64,000 bases of DNA from Haliscomenobacter sp. (GCA_016713275.1 JADJPL010000001.1:617001-681000); one strand, 5' to 3'. Counted from the stretch's first letter, positions 26,272 to 35,837 are shown. The notes: a model not told the origin generated them from the sequence alone. Made by a program: numbers and translations.

Positions 26272-27585
26272 GGGGGGAGGTTTGGAGCGCTTCTGAGAGC
26301 AGTTCCAGGATTTCCTTTCGCTCTTTGCGCCATTTTTCGACGTGTTCAGGCTGGGCTGATCGGATCCGGGCGGCTTTTACGATCGCCTGAAGCCCTTTCC
26401 ACCTGGGCTTTAGCGCCATATAAAAATAGCCGGAACCCATCAGGAAGACAAAGACAAGCCCCAAGGGCGCCAATCCGGCAAGGATGCCAGCCAGCAGCAG
26501 AACGCCATACCAAACCGGCATCAAAACGAGCCCTCCCATCCATTTGAAGGTGGTTTGGTACTCGGGTTCAATCCGGAGCAACAGGAATAGTTTTTTAATC
26601 CCGGCAACCGGAGCCGCATGCACCAGCCATCCGGCGAACCACAAAGGCAGCCAGTACCAAGACGCCAAAAATACGAAAACAGAGTTCGCACCTCCAGGGC
26701 GGCAAGGGCTTTTTCTGACGCCCCCAAACGGTCAAGCAGGTTCTGGTAGCTGGAAGTCGTTACCGTCAAAGCCGTTAATTTTCCGGCCTCCGCCCCTTCC
26801 CAACTCCTTAGAGCTTGTAGCAGGCGATGGCTTCGGGCATAAGCCTCTTCCTGAGATAACGGACGTTGTACTTCAAGGAGGTCTTCCCAGGAGGCCAGCA
26901 TCCGGTCTTCCTGCGCGTTGCGGGTGTCGATAAGCAGCATACGCAACCCCCTTTCCATTTGCTCCGTTAGCCCCTTTATCGCTGCTCTTGGATCTTTGCG
27001 AAAAACGTGTTCCCATTCGCTTACCAGGATCGGCGGACCAGCATGCACGACCAGCGCCGTGCCAGATTTGGCGGGCGCCGAGTAGGTAAATCCCAAGGGA
27101 AGGATCCGGACCCCAAGAGAAAAGCCAAAAGCATGTTCTGCCGCCAGCGCAATTCGGGCGGTACCGGTGCGCAAAGGGCGGAGCCGGCGTTCCATTTGGC
27201 TTTCTCCTTCCGGCGCTACATAGAGATGCCTGCCTTGCTTCAAATGCGCCATGCAGGCTTCAAAGGAAGCCTTGTTATCGATGGGCCTGCCCCGGGTATC
27301 TTTGGGGCGCTCAATCGGAATACTGTACAAAAAACGAAGGATGCGCGCAACTGCAGGCTTTTTAAAAAGAGATGCGTTGGCCAGAAAATAGACCGGAGCG
27401 CTCACCCGGGACGCGGCATTTAGCGGATCGATGAGCGTGTTGGGGTGATTGCTCATCACCACCGTAGGGCCTTCCAGGCGACAATAGGCTTTCCCCAGAA
27501 CCAGCGTCTTGGGATAGTATAGCCTGAAAAAGAGCCGGACAACGACCTTCAGCCATGCATACAGAGCGGCCTGGGCAATACGCAA
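26258..27585 (-). pseudogene. Acyltransferase (PlsC-like), split by a one-base frameshift
   Basis: Begins at a TTG (27585), the only start available because an in-frame stop lies two codons upstream. The acyltransferase motif MSNHPNTLIDPLNAA (HxxxxD variant NHPNTLID) and the substrate loop VAPEGES (EGES for the usual EGTR) are present. At EVRTLFSYF the frame leaves sense; the neighbouring frame resumes LASWYWLPLWFAGWLVHAAP with hydrophobic helices. One extra T in the T-run near 26666-26671 joins the parts into about 442 residues. Likely acylates a glycerolipid or lipid-A-related acceptor. Starts 3 bases after lpxK ends. Confidence 0.8.
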
Positions 27586-27588
27586 GCG

Positions 27589-28657
27589 TCAAATTTTAAA
27601 ATGGATCAAAAATTCTTTAACGGCCTGGTCGAATTCCGGACCCGAACCAAAGAGGAAGCGCACCTCTACCGGCAAAACAAAAATGGGAAGCTGTAATTCC
27701 ATGATCCGCGACCGGTGCAGCTCCAGGCGCATGGCGTCCTTTTCGGTCGTCAGGATCAATTTCCTGCCCGATTCCAGGTTCTTAAACCGGTTCTGAATCT
27801 GGAATAACTCGGTTTCCTCAAAGTAATGGTGGTCTTCATATTCGATATGCGTCACCGATCCCACACGAGGTTCGAGGTGCTGCGCCAGATAATCCGCATG
27901 GGCGATCCCAGTCACGAGCAATACGTCGGTTTCCCTGGTCAGCGCTCCGGCATAGGCCGGATTTAGCAAATAGTAGGGCTGCCCATACGCGTAGGAGGAG
28001 AAAAAAACGCGCTGATGCGGAAAGGGCCGGATCTTTTTCAGCATTCGGTCTCTTTCTTCCAGGGACATTCCTTCAGGGCATTTGCTCACCACGATCAGGT
28101 CTGCCCTTCGGTAGGCAGACCTCCATTCCCGAAGCCTTCCGGAGGGGAGCAGGAAATCGTCGGTAAAAGGCCGCCGGTACTCGGTCAGCATAATATTCAA
28201 CCCCGGCTGGACAGCCCGGTGCTGAAAGGCATCATCGAGCAAAATGGTTTTGCACATGCGGGCGGAGGCTCAAAACTTGAGGGATTCCGAATGCCCTGTT
28301 CTCCCCAACCGCTACCGTAATATCTGGGAATTTTCGCACGAACTGGAGCGGTTCATCGCCGATCTGTTCGGCATTCATTTCCGGGCGGGCGATCATAAAC
28401 CCCGTTGTTTTGCGCTTGTACCCGCGGCTAAGCGTAGCGAGATAAATATACTCCTTGAGCAGGCGGATCAAATATTCAATATGCGGTGTCTTGCCGGACC
28501 CTCCCATTGATAAATTACCAACTGAAATGACCGGAAAATTGAAAGAAACGCTTTTTAGAATCCCCACCTGATAGAAAAGGTTGCGCAAAGCCACCGCCAA
28601 GCCATAAAGCAAGGAAAACGGACTAAGTAAAAGCTGAAGCAGGCGAAATTGGATCAT
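27589..28657 (-). pseudogene. lpxK: Tetraacyldisaccharide 4'-kinase LpxK, split by a one-base frameshift
   Basis: First frame: MIQFRLLQLLLSPFSLLYGL, a membrane-anchoring start, and the P-loop SVGNLSMGGSGKTPH, up to GIPQVLSLRPHVQ. Second frame: TILLDDAFQHRAVQPGLNIMLTEY, the conserved DDxFQHR segment, to the end. One A too many in a four-A run near 28248-28253 explains the switch and gives 355 residues, the normal size. LpxK phosphorylates the 4' position of lipid A disaccharide and is essential in most Gram-negatives, which makes true inactivation unlikely. First gene of the lpxK-acyltransferase-glycosyltransferase-sigma operon. Confidence 0.88.
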
Positions 28658-28676
28658 AAATGCATTTGGTCTTCGG

Positions 28677-28684
28677 CAAATGTA
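28677..28684 (-). promoter_or_regulatory. -7 promoter element of the lpxK operon
   Basis: Minus-strand TACATTTG is an exact TAnnTTTG match 19 bases upstream of the lpxK ATG. No -33 box is evident. Confidence 0.5.
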
Positions 28685-28733
28685 CAGGATTTTTTTTCTT
28701 TGCTTTTAAAGCATCTTAGCGCATCTTACCGGC

Positions 28734-29474
28734 ATGAAAGCAATGATCTTCGCCGCAGGACTGGGTACCAGGCTTCGCCCCCTGACGGATAACAAACCGA
28801 AAGCCTTGGTTGCCGTTGGCGGAATTCCGCTTCTGGAAATTGCCATTCGCCGGTTAAAGCAATTTGGATGCTCCGAAATCCTGATCAATATCCATCATTT
28901 CGGAGACCAAATTGCCGCTTTTCTGGAAAGTAGGTCCTACTTCGGGATTCGAATTGAAATTTCAGACGAACGCGAACAACTGCTCGACACAGGCGGCGGG
29001 CTAAAAAAGGCGTCCTGGTTTTTTTCGGACGAGCCCTTTGTTTTACTCAACGCCGATGTTATGAGCGACCTCGATCTAGGCGCCTTATACCAAGCCCATT
29101 TGGGCAGCGGCGCCATGGCGACCCTTGCCGTCAGAAACCGGCCAAGCTCAAGAGTTTTCTTATTCGGTCCGGACGGCCAGCTTTGCGGGTGGGCTAATAC
29201 CCAAACCGGAGTGGAAAAACGGGTGCGCCCCACCGCTGCGCTCCAACCTCTGGCGTTTAGCGGGATTCAGGTCATCGACCCAGGGCTGTTTCGGTATTTC
29301 CCGGAGGAACAGCTCGTTTTTTCCATTATCGACACCTACCTTTTGGCAGCAGCAAAAGAGAAGATCCTCGCGTTTCCTCACGACGCAGGGGTATGGCTGG
29401 ACGTTGGGAAGCCCGAACAGCTTCCCAAGGCAGAAGCCTTGCTGCCCTACATTTCGTTAAGCGACTGGCCTTGA
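28734..29474 (+). CDS. Sugar-phosphate nucleotidyltransferase (MurU/RmlA-like)
   Basis: A 246-residue single-domain NTP transferase. The N-terminus MKAMIFAAGLGTRLRPLTDNKPKALVAVGG contains the pyrophosphorylase signature GxGTRLxPxTxxxPK, and LLNADVMSDLDL has the metal-binding Asp. Short length without a beta-helix matches MurU, which makes UDP-MurNAc from MurNAc-1-phosphate in wall recycling; the sugar is an inference. The kinase AmgK, its usual partner, is not next door. It ends inside the 3' end of the convergent DUF2851 gene (28-base overlap). Confidence 0.85.
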   Translation: MKAMIFAAGLGTRLRPLTDNKPKALVAVGGIPLLEIAIRRLKQFGCSEILINIHHFGDQIAAFLESRSYFGIRIEISDEREQLLDTGGGLKKASWFFSDEPFVLLNADVMSDLDLGALYQAHLGSGAMATLAVRNRPSSRVFLFGPDGQLCGWANTQTGVEKRVRPTAALQPLAFSGIQVIDPGLFRYFPEEQLVFSIIDTYLLAAAKEKILAFPHDAGVWLDVGKPEQLPKAEALLPYISLSDWP

Positions 29475-30748
29475 CCATCTCCTTTAAGGAGGGTATGGCC
29501 GATCGCGCAGCGCATGCACTTCTTTTCGTCGCAATAGTTTTTTTTCAAATAAAGAAGGGCCTGGCTTTGCGCGGCATTGGCAGGCGCATATCCCATGCCA
29601 GCCCATTGGCGGACAACGTGGTTGTCCTCCGGCGGGAGTTGGGTCAGTAGCGCCATCGCCCGGTCCATAAACGCCATCGTATGGCATTTCACACCATAAA
29701 CGAATAGTAAGGGGGCAATGGCATTGATCAGGATATTGTGTATGGCGCTTTTCCCAAACGATTTCACCTGTTGAGGGGAAGGGTGATCAAACCGGTAATG
29801 CGTGCGCCAGTACGAAGAAACCTTTAACTCCAGCATGTGCTCCAATTCCTCCAGGGTTTGAACGGACATCGCTTTGTCGAACAAATGGTTGGTTTGGTGT
29901 ACCAGGCGCGCCAACTGGGCTATCCGAAGCGTGGGGAAATTGGCGGGGCGCATCCGCATAAACTTCCACACCTTGCCCTGCATCGGGGTAAGGCGGTGCT
30001 TGGCTTGCAAAAACCGATATTCTTTTTGGAGCTCTTTGGGATAGTCGTCCTGAAAAGGGCCTTCCAAAAACCCGGCTTGCCCGAAAAGAAACGCCTCCAG
30101 CTGCATCAAATTATCCCGCTTTTTGGAAAGCAGCCCCAGAGGGCATGACCGTGCGAGCTCCTCAAAAGGGTCTGCGTTGGCCGGATACCCCAATGCCCTC
30201 GCGAAGGCTTGATAAAAGGTTTCTTCCCAATTGGAGGTGTTTTGAGCAAGCATTTCCTGGATTTTCTCCGTGCGTTGCTCCAGCCGTTCAATGGCCAGCC
30301 GTTCTACCCAGAGGTCTTTCGTCAACGCAGGAACCCCATCCCACTGGTTTTGACAGGGAATCCAGTAGTTCTGGTCCATTAACTGAAAATACGCCTGACG
30401 CATACCCGGAAGAATCCGGTTCCTGAGTTCCAGGCAGGGAATGCGCTCCCCATTGGCCCGATGGATGATTTGGTCCTCCTCAAGCACCACGTGCAAAACC
30501 ACATTGTCATACGCCGGATCGGCATGATGCTTGTGATGGATCCATTCGGAAGACCGGACATGGATTTCCACATTGCCTGCCCATAAGGTTCCGTCTATGC
30601 GGACCCGGGCATGGAGAAAGTCGGGCCCTGCATGCGGGTTGGGCTCGCCGGGGTGGAGTAGCGCAACGGGCTCTCCAATGGTGGTAGTCAGGGCCGCCCA
30701 GTCAAAACGTTGGTACCTCCATAAGAAATGGAGAAAATCTTCTTTCAT
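29447..30748 (-). CDS. DUF2851 family protein
   Basis: A 433-residue soluble protein. Family-specific segments are HPGEPNPHAGPDFLHARVRIDG near residue 35, GNVEIHVRSSEWIHHKHH and YDNVVLHVVLEED. The His/Asp-rich pattern suggests a metal-dependent hydrolase or nuclease-like core, but this is only inference; no function is established. The C-terminus includes four spaced Cys residues in NYCDEKKCMRCAIG, which could bind a metal. Near-universal in Bacteroidota. It converges with and overlaps the nucleotidyltransferase gene by 28 bases. Confidence 0.88.
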   Translation of the reverse strand: MKEDFLHFLWRYQRFDWAALTTTIGEPVALLHPGEPNPHAGPDFLHARVRIDGTLWAGNVEIHVRSSEWIHHKHHADPAYDNVVLHVVLEEDQIIHRANGERIPCLELRNRILPGMRQAYFQLMDQNYWIPCQNQWDGVPALTKDLWVERLAIERLEQRTEKIQEMLAQNTSNWEETFYQAFARALGYPANADPFEELARSCPLGLLSKKRDNLMQLEAFLFGQAGFLEGPFQDDYPKELQKEYRFLQAKHRLTPMQGKVWKFMRMRPANFPTLRIAQLARLVHQTNHLFDKAMSVQTLEELEHMLELKVSSYWRTHYRFDHPSPQQVKSFGKSAIHNILINAIAPLLFVYGVKCHTMAFMDRAMALLTQLPPEDNHVVRQWAGMGYAPANAAQSQALLYLKKNYCDEKKCMRCAIGHTLLKGDGQGQSLNEM

Positions 30749-30809
30749 TGCAACTTGGGGTTTTTAGTTTTTTGTTGCAATTTGTAATTATATTGTTATT
30801 TTGTCAATA

Positions 30810-30883
30810 GGCTGGGAAAGAAAATTGAAAAAGAAAAAACAATCTCAAGTGGGGGGCAAATAACGGCCTTTTGAGACAGCCCT
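30810..30883. repeat. MITE-like palindromic repeat copy 4 (one arm), overlapping folA end
   Basis: Minus strand GGGCTGTCTCAAAAGGCCG followed by TTATTTGCCCCCC is the canonical end. The distal arm is reduced to GGCTGGGAAAGAAAATTG on the plus strand, so it is a truncated copy of about 74 bases. The end is translated in folA as AVSKGRYLPPT. Confidence 0.6.
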
Positions 30884-31390
30884 ACGCTTAAGCTCAGAGG
30901 ATCGGCGCTCGTACACTTCAAACTGATAAGGAACCTCGTTTCGTTCGTCTGCCGCATGAGGTTCGCTGGAAATTTTTTCCCAGGCCAGGAGATCGAGTTC
31001 AGGAAAAAAGGTATCTCCTTCCACCGTCGTTTCGACCCGGGTCAGGTAGACTTTGTCCCAATACGGGAAGCTTTGCCGGTAAATTTGTCCGCCGCCAATA
31101 ATAAATGCCTCGGTTTCTCCCGAATCGAGGGCGATGGACAACGCTTCCTCCACGGAATGCGCGACGAGAACGCCGGCAGCCAGGAAAAAGGGATCCCGTG
31201 TGACGACGATATTGGTGCGTAGCGGCAAAGGACGGCTGATGGAGGCAAACGTATGCCGCCCCCTGATGACGTGATGGTGGAGGGTGGTCCGCTTGAAATA
31301 CTTCAAGTCGGCGGGCAGGTACCAGGGGATTTGGTTGTCTTTTCCAATCACCCCGTTGCGGGACATAGCGACAATGACAGAAACAATCAT
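30845..31390 (-). CDS. folA: Dihydrofolate reductase
   Basis: A 181-residue enzyme reducing dihydrofolate to tetrahydrofolate with NADPH. MIVSVIVAMSRNGVIGKDNQIPWYLPADLKYFKRTT holds the nucleotide loop and the catalytic acidic residue (Asp28 region, PADLKYFK); IIGGGQIYRQSFP is the second signature. Normal DHFRs end about where VPYQFEVYERR lies; the extra tail KRRAVSKGRYLPPT is encoded by the inserted repeat. The ATG at 31390 overlaps the capA stop in an ATGA, so it is translationally coupled to capA. Confidence 0.93.
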   Translation of the reverse strand: MIVSVIVAMSRNGVIGKDNQIPWYLPADLKYFKRTTLHHHVIRGRHTFASISRPLPLRTNIVVTRDPFFLAAGVLVAHSVEEALSIALDSGETEAFIIGGGQIYRQSFPYWDKVYLTRVETTVEGDTFFPELDLLAWEKISSEPHAADERNEVPYQFEVYERRSSELKRRAVSKGRYLPPT

Positions 31391-32597
31391 AGGATGCCGG
31401 AGGGGTTAGTTATTGGATGCCGGTTCCGGTGCGGGGTCCGGTTTGGAAGGAATACCTCGGCCAACCCGCCGTTCTTTTCCTCCAATTTATTCAGATGTTT
31501 GCGAATCGCGTCTGCGGTAGTGCGCATATGCTGAAGGGTGGCTGCGGGTATGGGCAGCGGAAGAAGGGCTTTTCCGCTTCGAATGCCGAAACAGGCAGGG
31601 TGTAATATTGGCTTTTCCCTTGCGCATCGCGATGGATATACCGAAAAACCGGTAGATAGGCATGGTCTGCCAGGCGGGTTGCATTGGACGGCAGGTGCTT
31701 TTCGAGGGTCACCTCGACCATAAGCCCGAGGTCGGTATAGGTTTGCTTTTGGGCGGAAATAAAATTGCCCAGGGAATAGGCCACCACCCCTGTGAGGGAA
31801 TCCTGCCCCGGCCGCTTAAACTTAATGGTTTTAATGGGCTGAACCACGTGCGGATGAGCGCCTATGACGAGATCGGCGCCCCATTCGAAGGCTTTTTGGG
31901 CCAGCTTGCGTTGCGATTCGCTCTCGTTGATTTGGTATTCATTCCCCCAGTGAAAGAGGACGATGATGAAGTCTGGGTTGAGTTCCTTTGCAACCCGGAG
32001 GTCTTCTCTGATGGCGTTCTCGTCGATCAGATTGACGACAGCCGGGGCCGGAGTAGGCAGCCCGTTGGTGCCGTAGGTGTAGTTCAGAAACGCGAGTTTA
32101 AAATGGTCCTTATAGACCAGCAACGGATACAGTGCGGCGCGGTGGAGCGAGTCCAGAAACGTGCCGGTTTGGTAGAAGCCATAATTCTGGAGGGTTTTAA
32201 TGGTTTTGGTCACCCCGTTGAGTCCGGAGTCATTGGAATGGTTGTTGGAGGTAACCAGGAGATTAAAGCCTGCCGTACGGAGAGCAAGGGCGAGGTCGTC
32301 GGGGCTGCGGAAGGTAGGATATCCCGTATAGGGAGGTTTCCCGGGGAGGGTTAGTTCGAGGTTGCCGATGGCGAGGTCTGCGTCTTTAAGGATGGGTTCC
32401 ACAAACTGAAAACAAGGCGTGTAGTCGAATACCTTGTCTTTCTCTACAGTGGCGGCGGTTATCTGGGGCCCATGGCCCATGATATCGCCGGCAAAGACCA
32501 GTTTCATTCGGGAAATCGTATCGTTCTGAGCGCTTGCCAGGCGGGAGCAAAAAACGAAAAGGATCAGCAACCCTTTTCGGGCGGTATTCAAATGCAT
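31387..32597 (-). pseudogene. CapA-family metallophosphatase-like protein, frameshifted near its C-terminus
   Basis: A signal peptide (LNTARKGLLILFVFCSRLASAQ) precedes a CapA/PGA-synthesis domain with LVFAGDIMGHGPQI, AIGNLELTLPG, TSNNHSNDSGLNG, LFHWGNEY and GAHPHVVQP, the metal-site motifs of this calcineurin-like fold. The open frame ends at 31491 with an unlikely tail. One base missing near 31560-31568 would continue as LPLPIPAATLQHMRTTADAIRKHLNKLEEKNGGL and stop at 31387 on the ATGA shared with folA. That gives 403 residues. Role in capsule or exopolymer handling is inferred from the family name only. Just 7 bases follow mrdA. Confidence 0.82.
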
Positions 32598-32604
32598 AGA
32601 CTTT

Positions 32605-34455
32605 TTACTTGAGGTGCAAGAGATTCGCTTCGAGCATGCGTTTTTCCAGATACTTGCGCTCGTCGCTGCGGATTTCGCCTTTGAGGAATTTTTCGATCAT
32701 GAGCCCGGCGATTGGGGTCGCATAGGTGCCCCCAAACCCTGCGTTTTCGATATAGACCGCGATGGCGATTTTGGGGTTTTCCTTAGGAGCGAAGCAAAAG
32801 AAAATGGAGTGGTCCTCGCCGTGGGGGTTTTCTGCCGTTCCGGTTTTTCCACAGACCTGAATATCCGGGATACTTGCCCGGCGTGCGGTACCGGCATTCA
32901 CCGCTCCTGCCATGCCGTCAACTACAGGTCCAAAAAAGACCGGATCGATCCCGGTGAAGTGTTTTTGCGTATATTTTGGGTCGATCTTCCGGTTGCTGTT
33001 CCGGTAGCCGGAGACAAAGTGTGGGGTGATAAACCAGCCTCTGTTGGCAATTGCTGCGGCTGCGTTGGCTAATTGAATGTTGGTTGCGAGGGCTTCTCCC
33101 TGCCCGATTCCTAGCGAGCGGATCCAGACGGAGTTCCATTTGTCTTCCTTATACCATTTATCGAAAAAGGAAGAAGCAGGAAAATTGCCGGATTTCTCCC
33201 CTGGAAAATCTACGCCCAGTTTCTGGCCAAGGCCGAATTTTTGGAGGTAGGCATGGAGGGTGTCCAAGCCAGGCTGAGGTTTGTAAAATCCATATTTATC
33301 TACGACATCCCGGAAGACGGTGACAAAATAGGCATTACAGGAGTGCTGGATAGCCATCGAAACGCTGGTGCAGGTTGGGTGGCCGTGGCATCCGGTGAGG
33401 CGTTGGCCGCCGGAGAAGTAGGCCCCTCCGCAGCGGATGGTCCGGTCGGGGTCCAGCACGCCCATTTGCATGGCGATGAGGGACAAGATAGGCTTAAAGA
33501 GGGACCCGGGAGGGTATTGGGCCATAACGGCCCGGTTGAATAACGGCTTATGCGGGTTTTGGAGGAGCTTGCTGTAGGAATCGCCCCGGGTATTGTTGGT
33601 GATGGTGAGCTCGTTGGGGTCGTAGGTCGGCGTGCTGATGAAGGCAAGAATTCCGCCGGTTTTGGGATCGATGGCGACAATGCCGCCACGTTTGTTGCGC
33701 ATGAGCTGTTCGCCGTATTCCTGCAAAGGCAGGTCTATGGAAGTCAGCAGATCGAGCCCCGACTCAGCCCGGGTATCCTGATTGCCCTGGCGGTAAGGGC
33801 CGACAATTCGCCCCAGGTTGTCTTTCAGGACGATGCTGAACCCCTTCTGTCCCCGGAGTTCATTCTCGTAGGAGTACTCCAATCCGTTGGCGCCAATATA
33901 ATCGCCTGGCGTATAGAGCTCTGGTTGGGCGTCTACTTCGGTTTTGTTTACTTCCCGAATGTACCCAAGAAGGTGCGCCGCTACGGGCAACGGATACTCT
34001 CTGGCATTTCGAAGCTGGATTTCAAAACCCGGAAATTTATAGAGATATTCCTGAAACCGGGCAAAGGCAGCAGCGGAGATTTTGCTCAAAAAAACGAACG
34101 GGACCGATTTGGAAAACCGGCCGCTGCGCCAATCTTTCTGCAAGGCTTTGATGAAATAATCCCGGTCGATTTGGAGCAGCCGGCAAAACAGCGTCGTGTC
34201 CATATCCGGATCAATCTGGTTATAAGTGACCAGGAGATCGTACATGGGATTGTTGTGAACGAGCAGCTTCCCGTTGCGGTCGTAAATCATCCCCCGGGAA
34301 GGGTATTTGGTGTAGTTCTCAATCGCTACGGCATCGGCTTCTTTTCGGAAGGAAGGGTCCAATAATTGAAGGTGCATTGCTTTTCCCACCAGAATGAGGG
34401 CAGCAACAAAAAAGAGCGTTTGGATATACGTTAAACGGCTGCTTTTTGCCTCCAT
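32605..34455 (-). CDS. mrdA: Penicillin-binding protein 2 (elongasome transpeptidase)
   Basis: A 616-residue class B PBP. A single membrane helix near 9-27 anchors it in the inner membrane. The dimerisation domain has YPSRGMIYDRNGKLL. In the transpeptidase domain the SxxK serine lies in PPGSLFKP (about residue 317), SxN is SCN in IQHSCNAYF, and KTG is KTGTAENPHGEDHS. It cross-links peptidoglycan during rod elongation together with RodA and MreBCD. It follows mreB-mreC-mreD on the same strand. The rodA gene, usually adjacent, is not here: capA and folA follow instead. Confidence 0.95.
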   Translation of the reverse strand: MEAKSSRLTYIQTLFFVAALILVGKAMHLQLLDPSFRKEADAVAIENYTKYPSRGMIYDRNGKLLVHNNPMYDLLVTYNQIDPDMDTTLFCRLLQIDRDYFIKALQKDWRSGRFSKSVPFVFLSKISAAAFARFQEYLYKFPGFEIQLRNAREYPLPVAAHLLGYIREVNKTEVDAQPELYTPGDYIGANGLEYSYENELRGQKGFSIVLKDNLGRIVGPYRQGNQDTRAESGLDLLTSIDLPLQEYGEQLMRNKRGGIVAIDPKTGGILAFISTPTYDPNELTITNNTRGDSYSKLLQNPHKPLFNRAVMAQYPPGSLFKPILSLIAMQMGVLDPDRTIRCGGAYFSGGQRLTGCHGHPTCTSVSMAIQHSCNAYFVTVFRDVVDKYGFYKPQPGLDTLHAYLQKFGLGQKLGVDFPGEKSGNFPASSFFDKWYKEDKWNSVWIRSLGIGQGEALATNIQLANAAAAIANRGWFITPHFVSGYRNSNRKIDPKYTQKHFTGIDPVFFGPVVDGMAGAVNAGTARRASIPDIQVCGKTGTAENPHGEDHSIFFCFAPKENPKIAIAVYIENAGFGGTYATPIAGLMIEKFLKGEIRSDERKYLEKRMLEANLLHLK

Positions 34456-34480
34456 AATCGAATGTCGCTTTGGTTGGCGT

Positions 34481-35002
34481 TCAATCCAATGGGTTGAAGA
34501 TCAGCATTAAAATTAATATAAACAACATGGATGTCACAAAACTGAGCGCTGTTTTAGCGATAATTTCCAGAAAAAAGACCGGCGAAAACACCTGCATGGA
34601 ATAATAAAAACCGAGATAGAATAGCATCATGAACGCGGCGTACCGCAAGAACCAGTTCAGGGAAAAACGCTGGATCGTCAGGCCGTAGTTCAGATTATAG
34701 CCTCCTTTAGGCTCCAGCCGCCTCAGCATACCAGGCCGGATAAACGCCAGGAACACCGAAGCGCTGGCATGCACGCCCCAGGAATCATAGAACATGTCGA
34801 CAAACAAGCCGATGCCAAACCCTAAAAGCAGCAGCAGTTCCAGAGACGTCCGCTGCGGAAGCAGCAGGAGAAAAAGCGGATAGACGAACGCGTCGGCATA
34901 GAACGGGCCGATGGGCCCCAGCGGAATTTGTTTGAGGAGGAGGACCTGGACCAGCAGAAAAAACAGCAGCCGCAGGCCTTGCCGGATGATCGGATTATTC
35001 AT
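34481..35002 (-). CDS. mreD: Rod shape-determining protein MreD
   Basis: A 173-residue inner-membrane protein with five hydrophobic helices and little else. The ATG at 35002 is preferred over one at 35029 because it gives MNNPIIRQGLRLLFFLLVQVLLL and an 8-base ATGAATAA overlap with the mreC stop; the longer form would overlap by 35 bases. FVYPLFLLLLPQRTSLELLLLLGFGIGLFVDMFYDSWGVHA is the most conserved-looking part. It bridges MreC and the wall enzymes. Sequence similarity in this family is low, so position carries much of the call. Confidence 0.88.
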   Translation of the reverse strand: MNNPIIRQGLRLLFFLLVQVLLLKQIPLGPIGPFYADAFVYPLFLLLLPQRTSLELLLLLGFGIGLFVDMFYDSWGVHASASVFLAFIRPGMLRRLEPKGGYNLNYGLTIQRFSLNWFLRYAAFMMLFYLGFYYSMQVFSPVFFLEIIAKTALSFVTSMLFILILMLIFNPLD

Positions 35003-35837
35003 TGGCGGATAGCTGTTCCAGTTGATCAAATTCTTTTCTGAACAGGTTTTTGACTACGTATACCTGATTGACGTGCGTCAGATCGGCGGATAATTCCACT
35101 TGGATCAGGTAGTTGCTTTCCCCGGAAGGTACCCATCTTTTTCGTACAACGCCAACCAGAACGCCTTTGGGGAAGAGCGTCGAGAACCCGCTGGTCTCGA
35201 TCGTATCTCCGGGATGCACCGGATTGTGCTTGGGCACATCCAGCAGCCAGGCATGCCGGGGGTCTGTTCCTTTCCAGACCAGAGAACCGAAATACCCCTT
35301 GCCTTTCACCGAAGCGCTGATCCGGGTTTGGGTATTCAACACCGACATCACCGAGGAGAAATGTTCGGTAGAATGCCGGACGATGCCAACGATGCCGTTT
35401 GATGTAATGACGCCCATAGGAGGAGACACGCCGTGCTTTTTCCCCCGGTTGATGGTGAGCATGTTCTTTGCTCCGCTCACCGAGTTGTTGATCACCTGGG
35501 CTTCCACCACCGAGTACACAGGGACTAAGCCAAGGGTGTCGAGGCGCATCCGGGCGGTGTCGGTTTTTGCCTGATCGAGGTAATACATTTTCCAGCTTTC
35601 GTTCTCCAGCCGGGAAACTTCTTTTTGCAAGGATTCGACTTGCTTTTGCAGGCGTGCGTACCGGGTCACTTTCTGGTACTGATTCAGGGCCGAACCGGTG
35701 AAATAGCTGGCGGAACTGGCAAAGATGGCTTTCTGGTTTTCGTTAAACCGGACAATAAGGTACATGCAGATCCCTTCCAGGAACAGAAACAGGAAAACAG
35801 CGCCAAACCTGGCCAGCAAGCGAAGCAAACCAAACAT
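34995..35837 (-). CDS. mreC: Rod shape-determining protein MreC
   Basis: A 280-residue bitopic protein: an N-terminal membrane helix (about 9-29), a coiled coil (QKVTRYARLQKQVESLQKEVSRLENESWKMY) and a periplasmic beta-domain with AQVINNSVSGAKNMLTINRGKKHGVSPPMGVIT and IVGIVRHSTEHFSSVM. MreC assembles on MreB and activates PBP2. Stop overlaps the mreD start. The 156 bases between mreB and mreC contain no gene. Confidence 0.93.
   Translation of the reverse strand: MFGLLRLLARFGAVFLFLFLEGICMYLIVRFNENQKAIFASSASYFTGSALNQYQKVTRYARLQKQVESLQKEVSRLENESWKMYYLDQAKTDTARMRLDTLGLVPVYSVVEAQVINNSVSGAKNMLTINRGKKHGVSPPMGVITSNGIVGIVRHSTEHFSSVMSVLNTQTRISASVKGKGYFGSLVWKGTDPRHAWLLDVPKHNPVHPGDTIETSGFSTLFPKGVLVGVVRKRWVPSGESNYLIQVELSADLTHVNQVYVVKNLFRKEFDQLEQLSANE

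Noticed and set aside
30780..30815. TTGACA and TATAAT-like sequences upstream of the DUF2851 gene
   Set aside because: Spacing is about 9 bases instead of 17 and this phylum uses a different promoter consensus.
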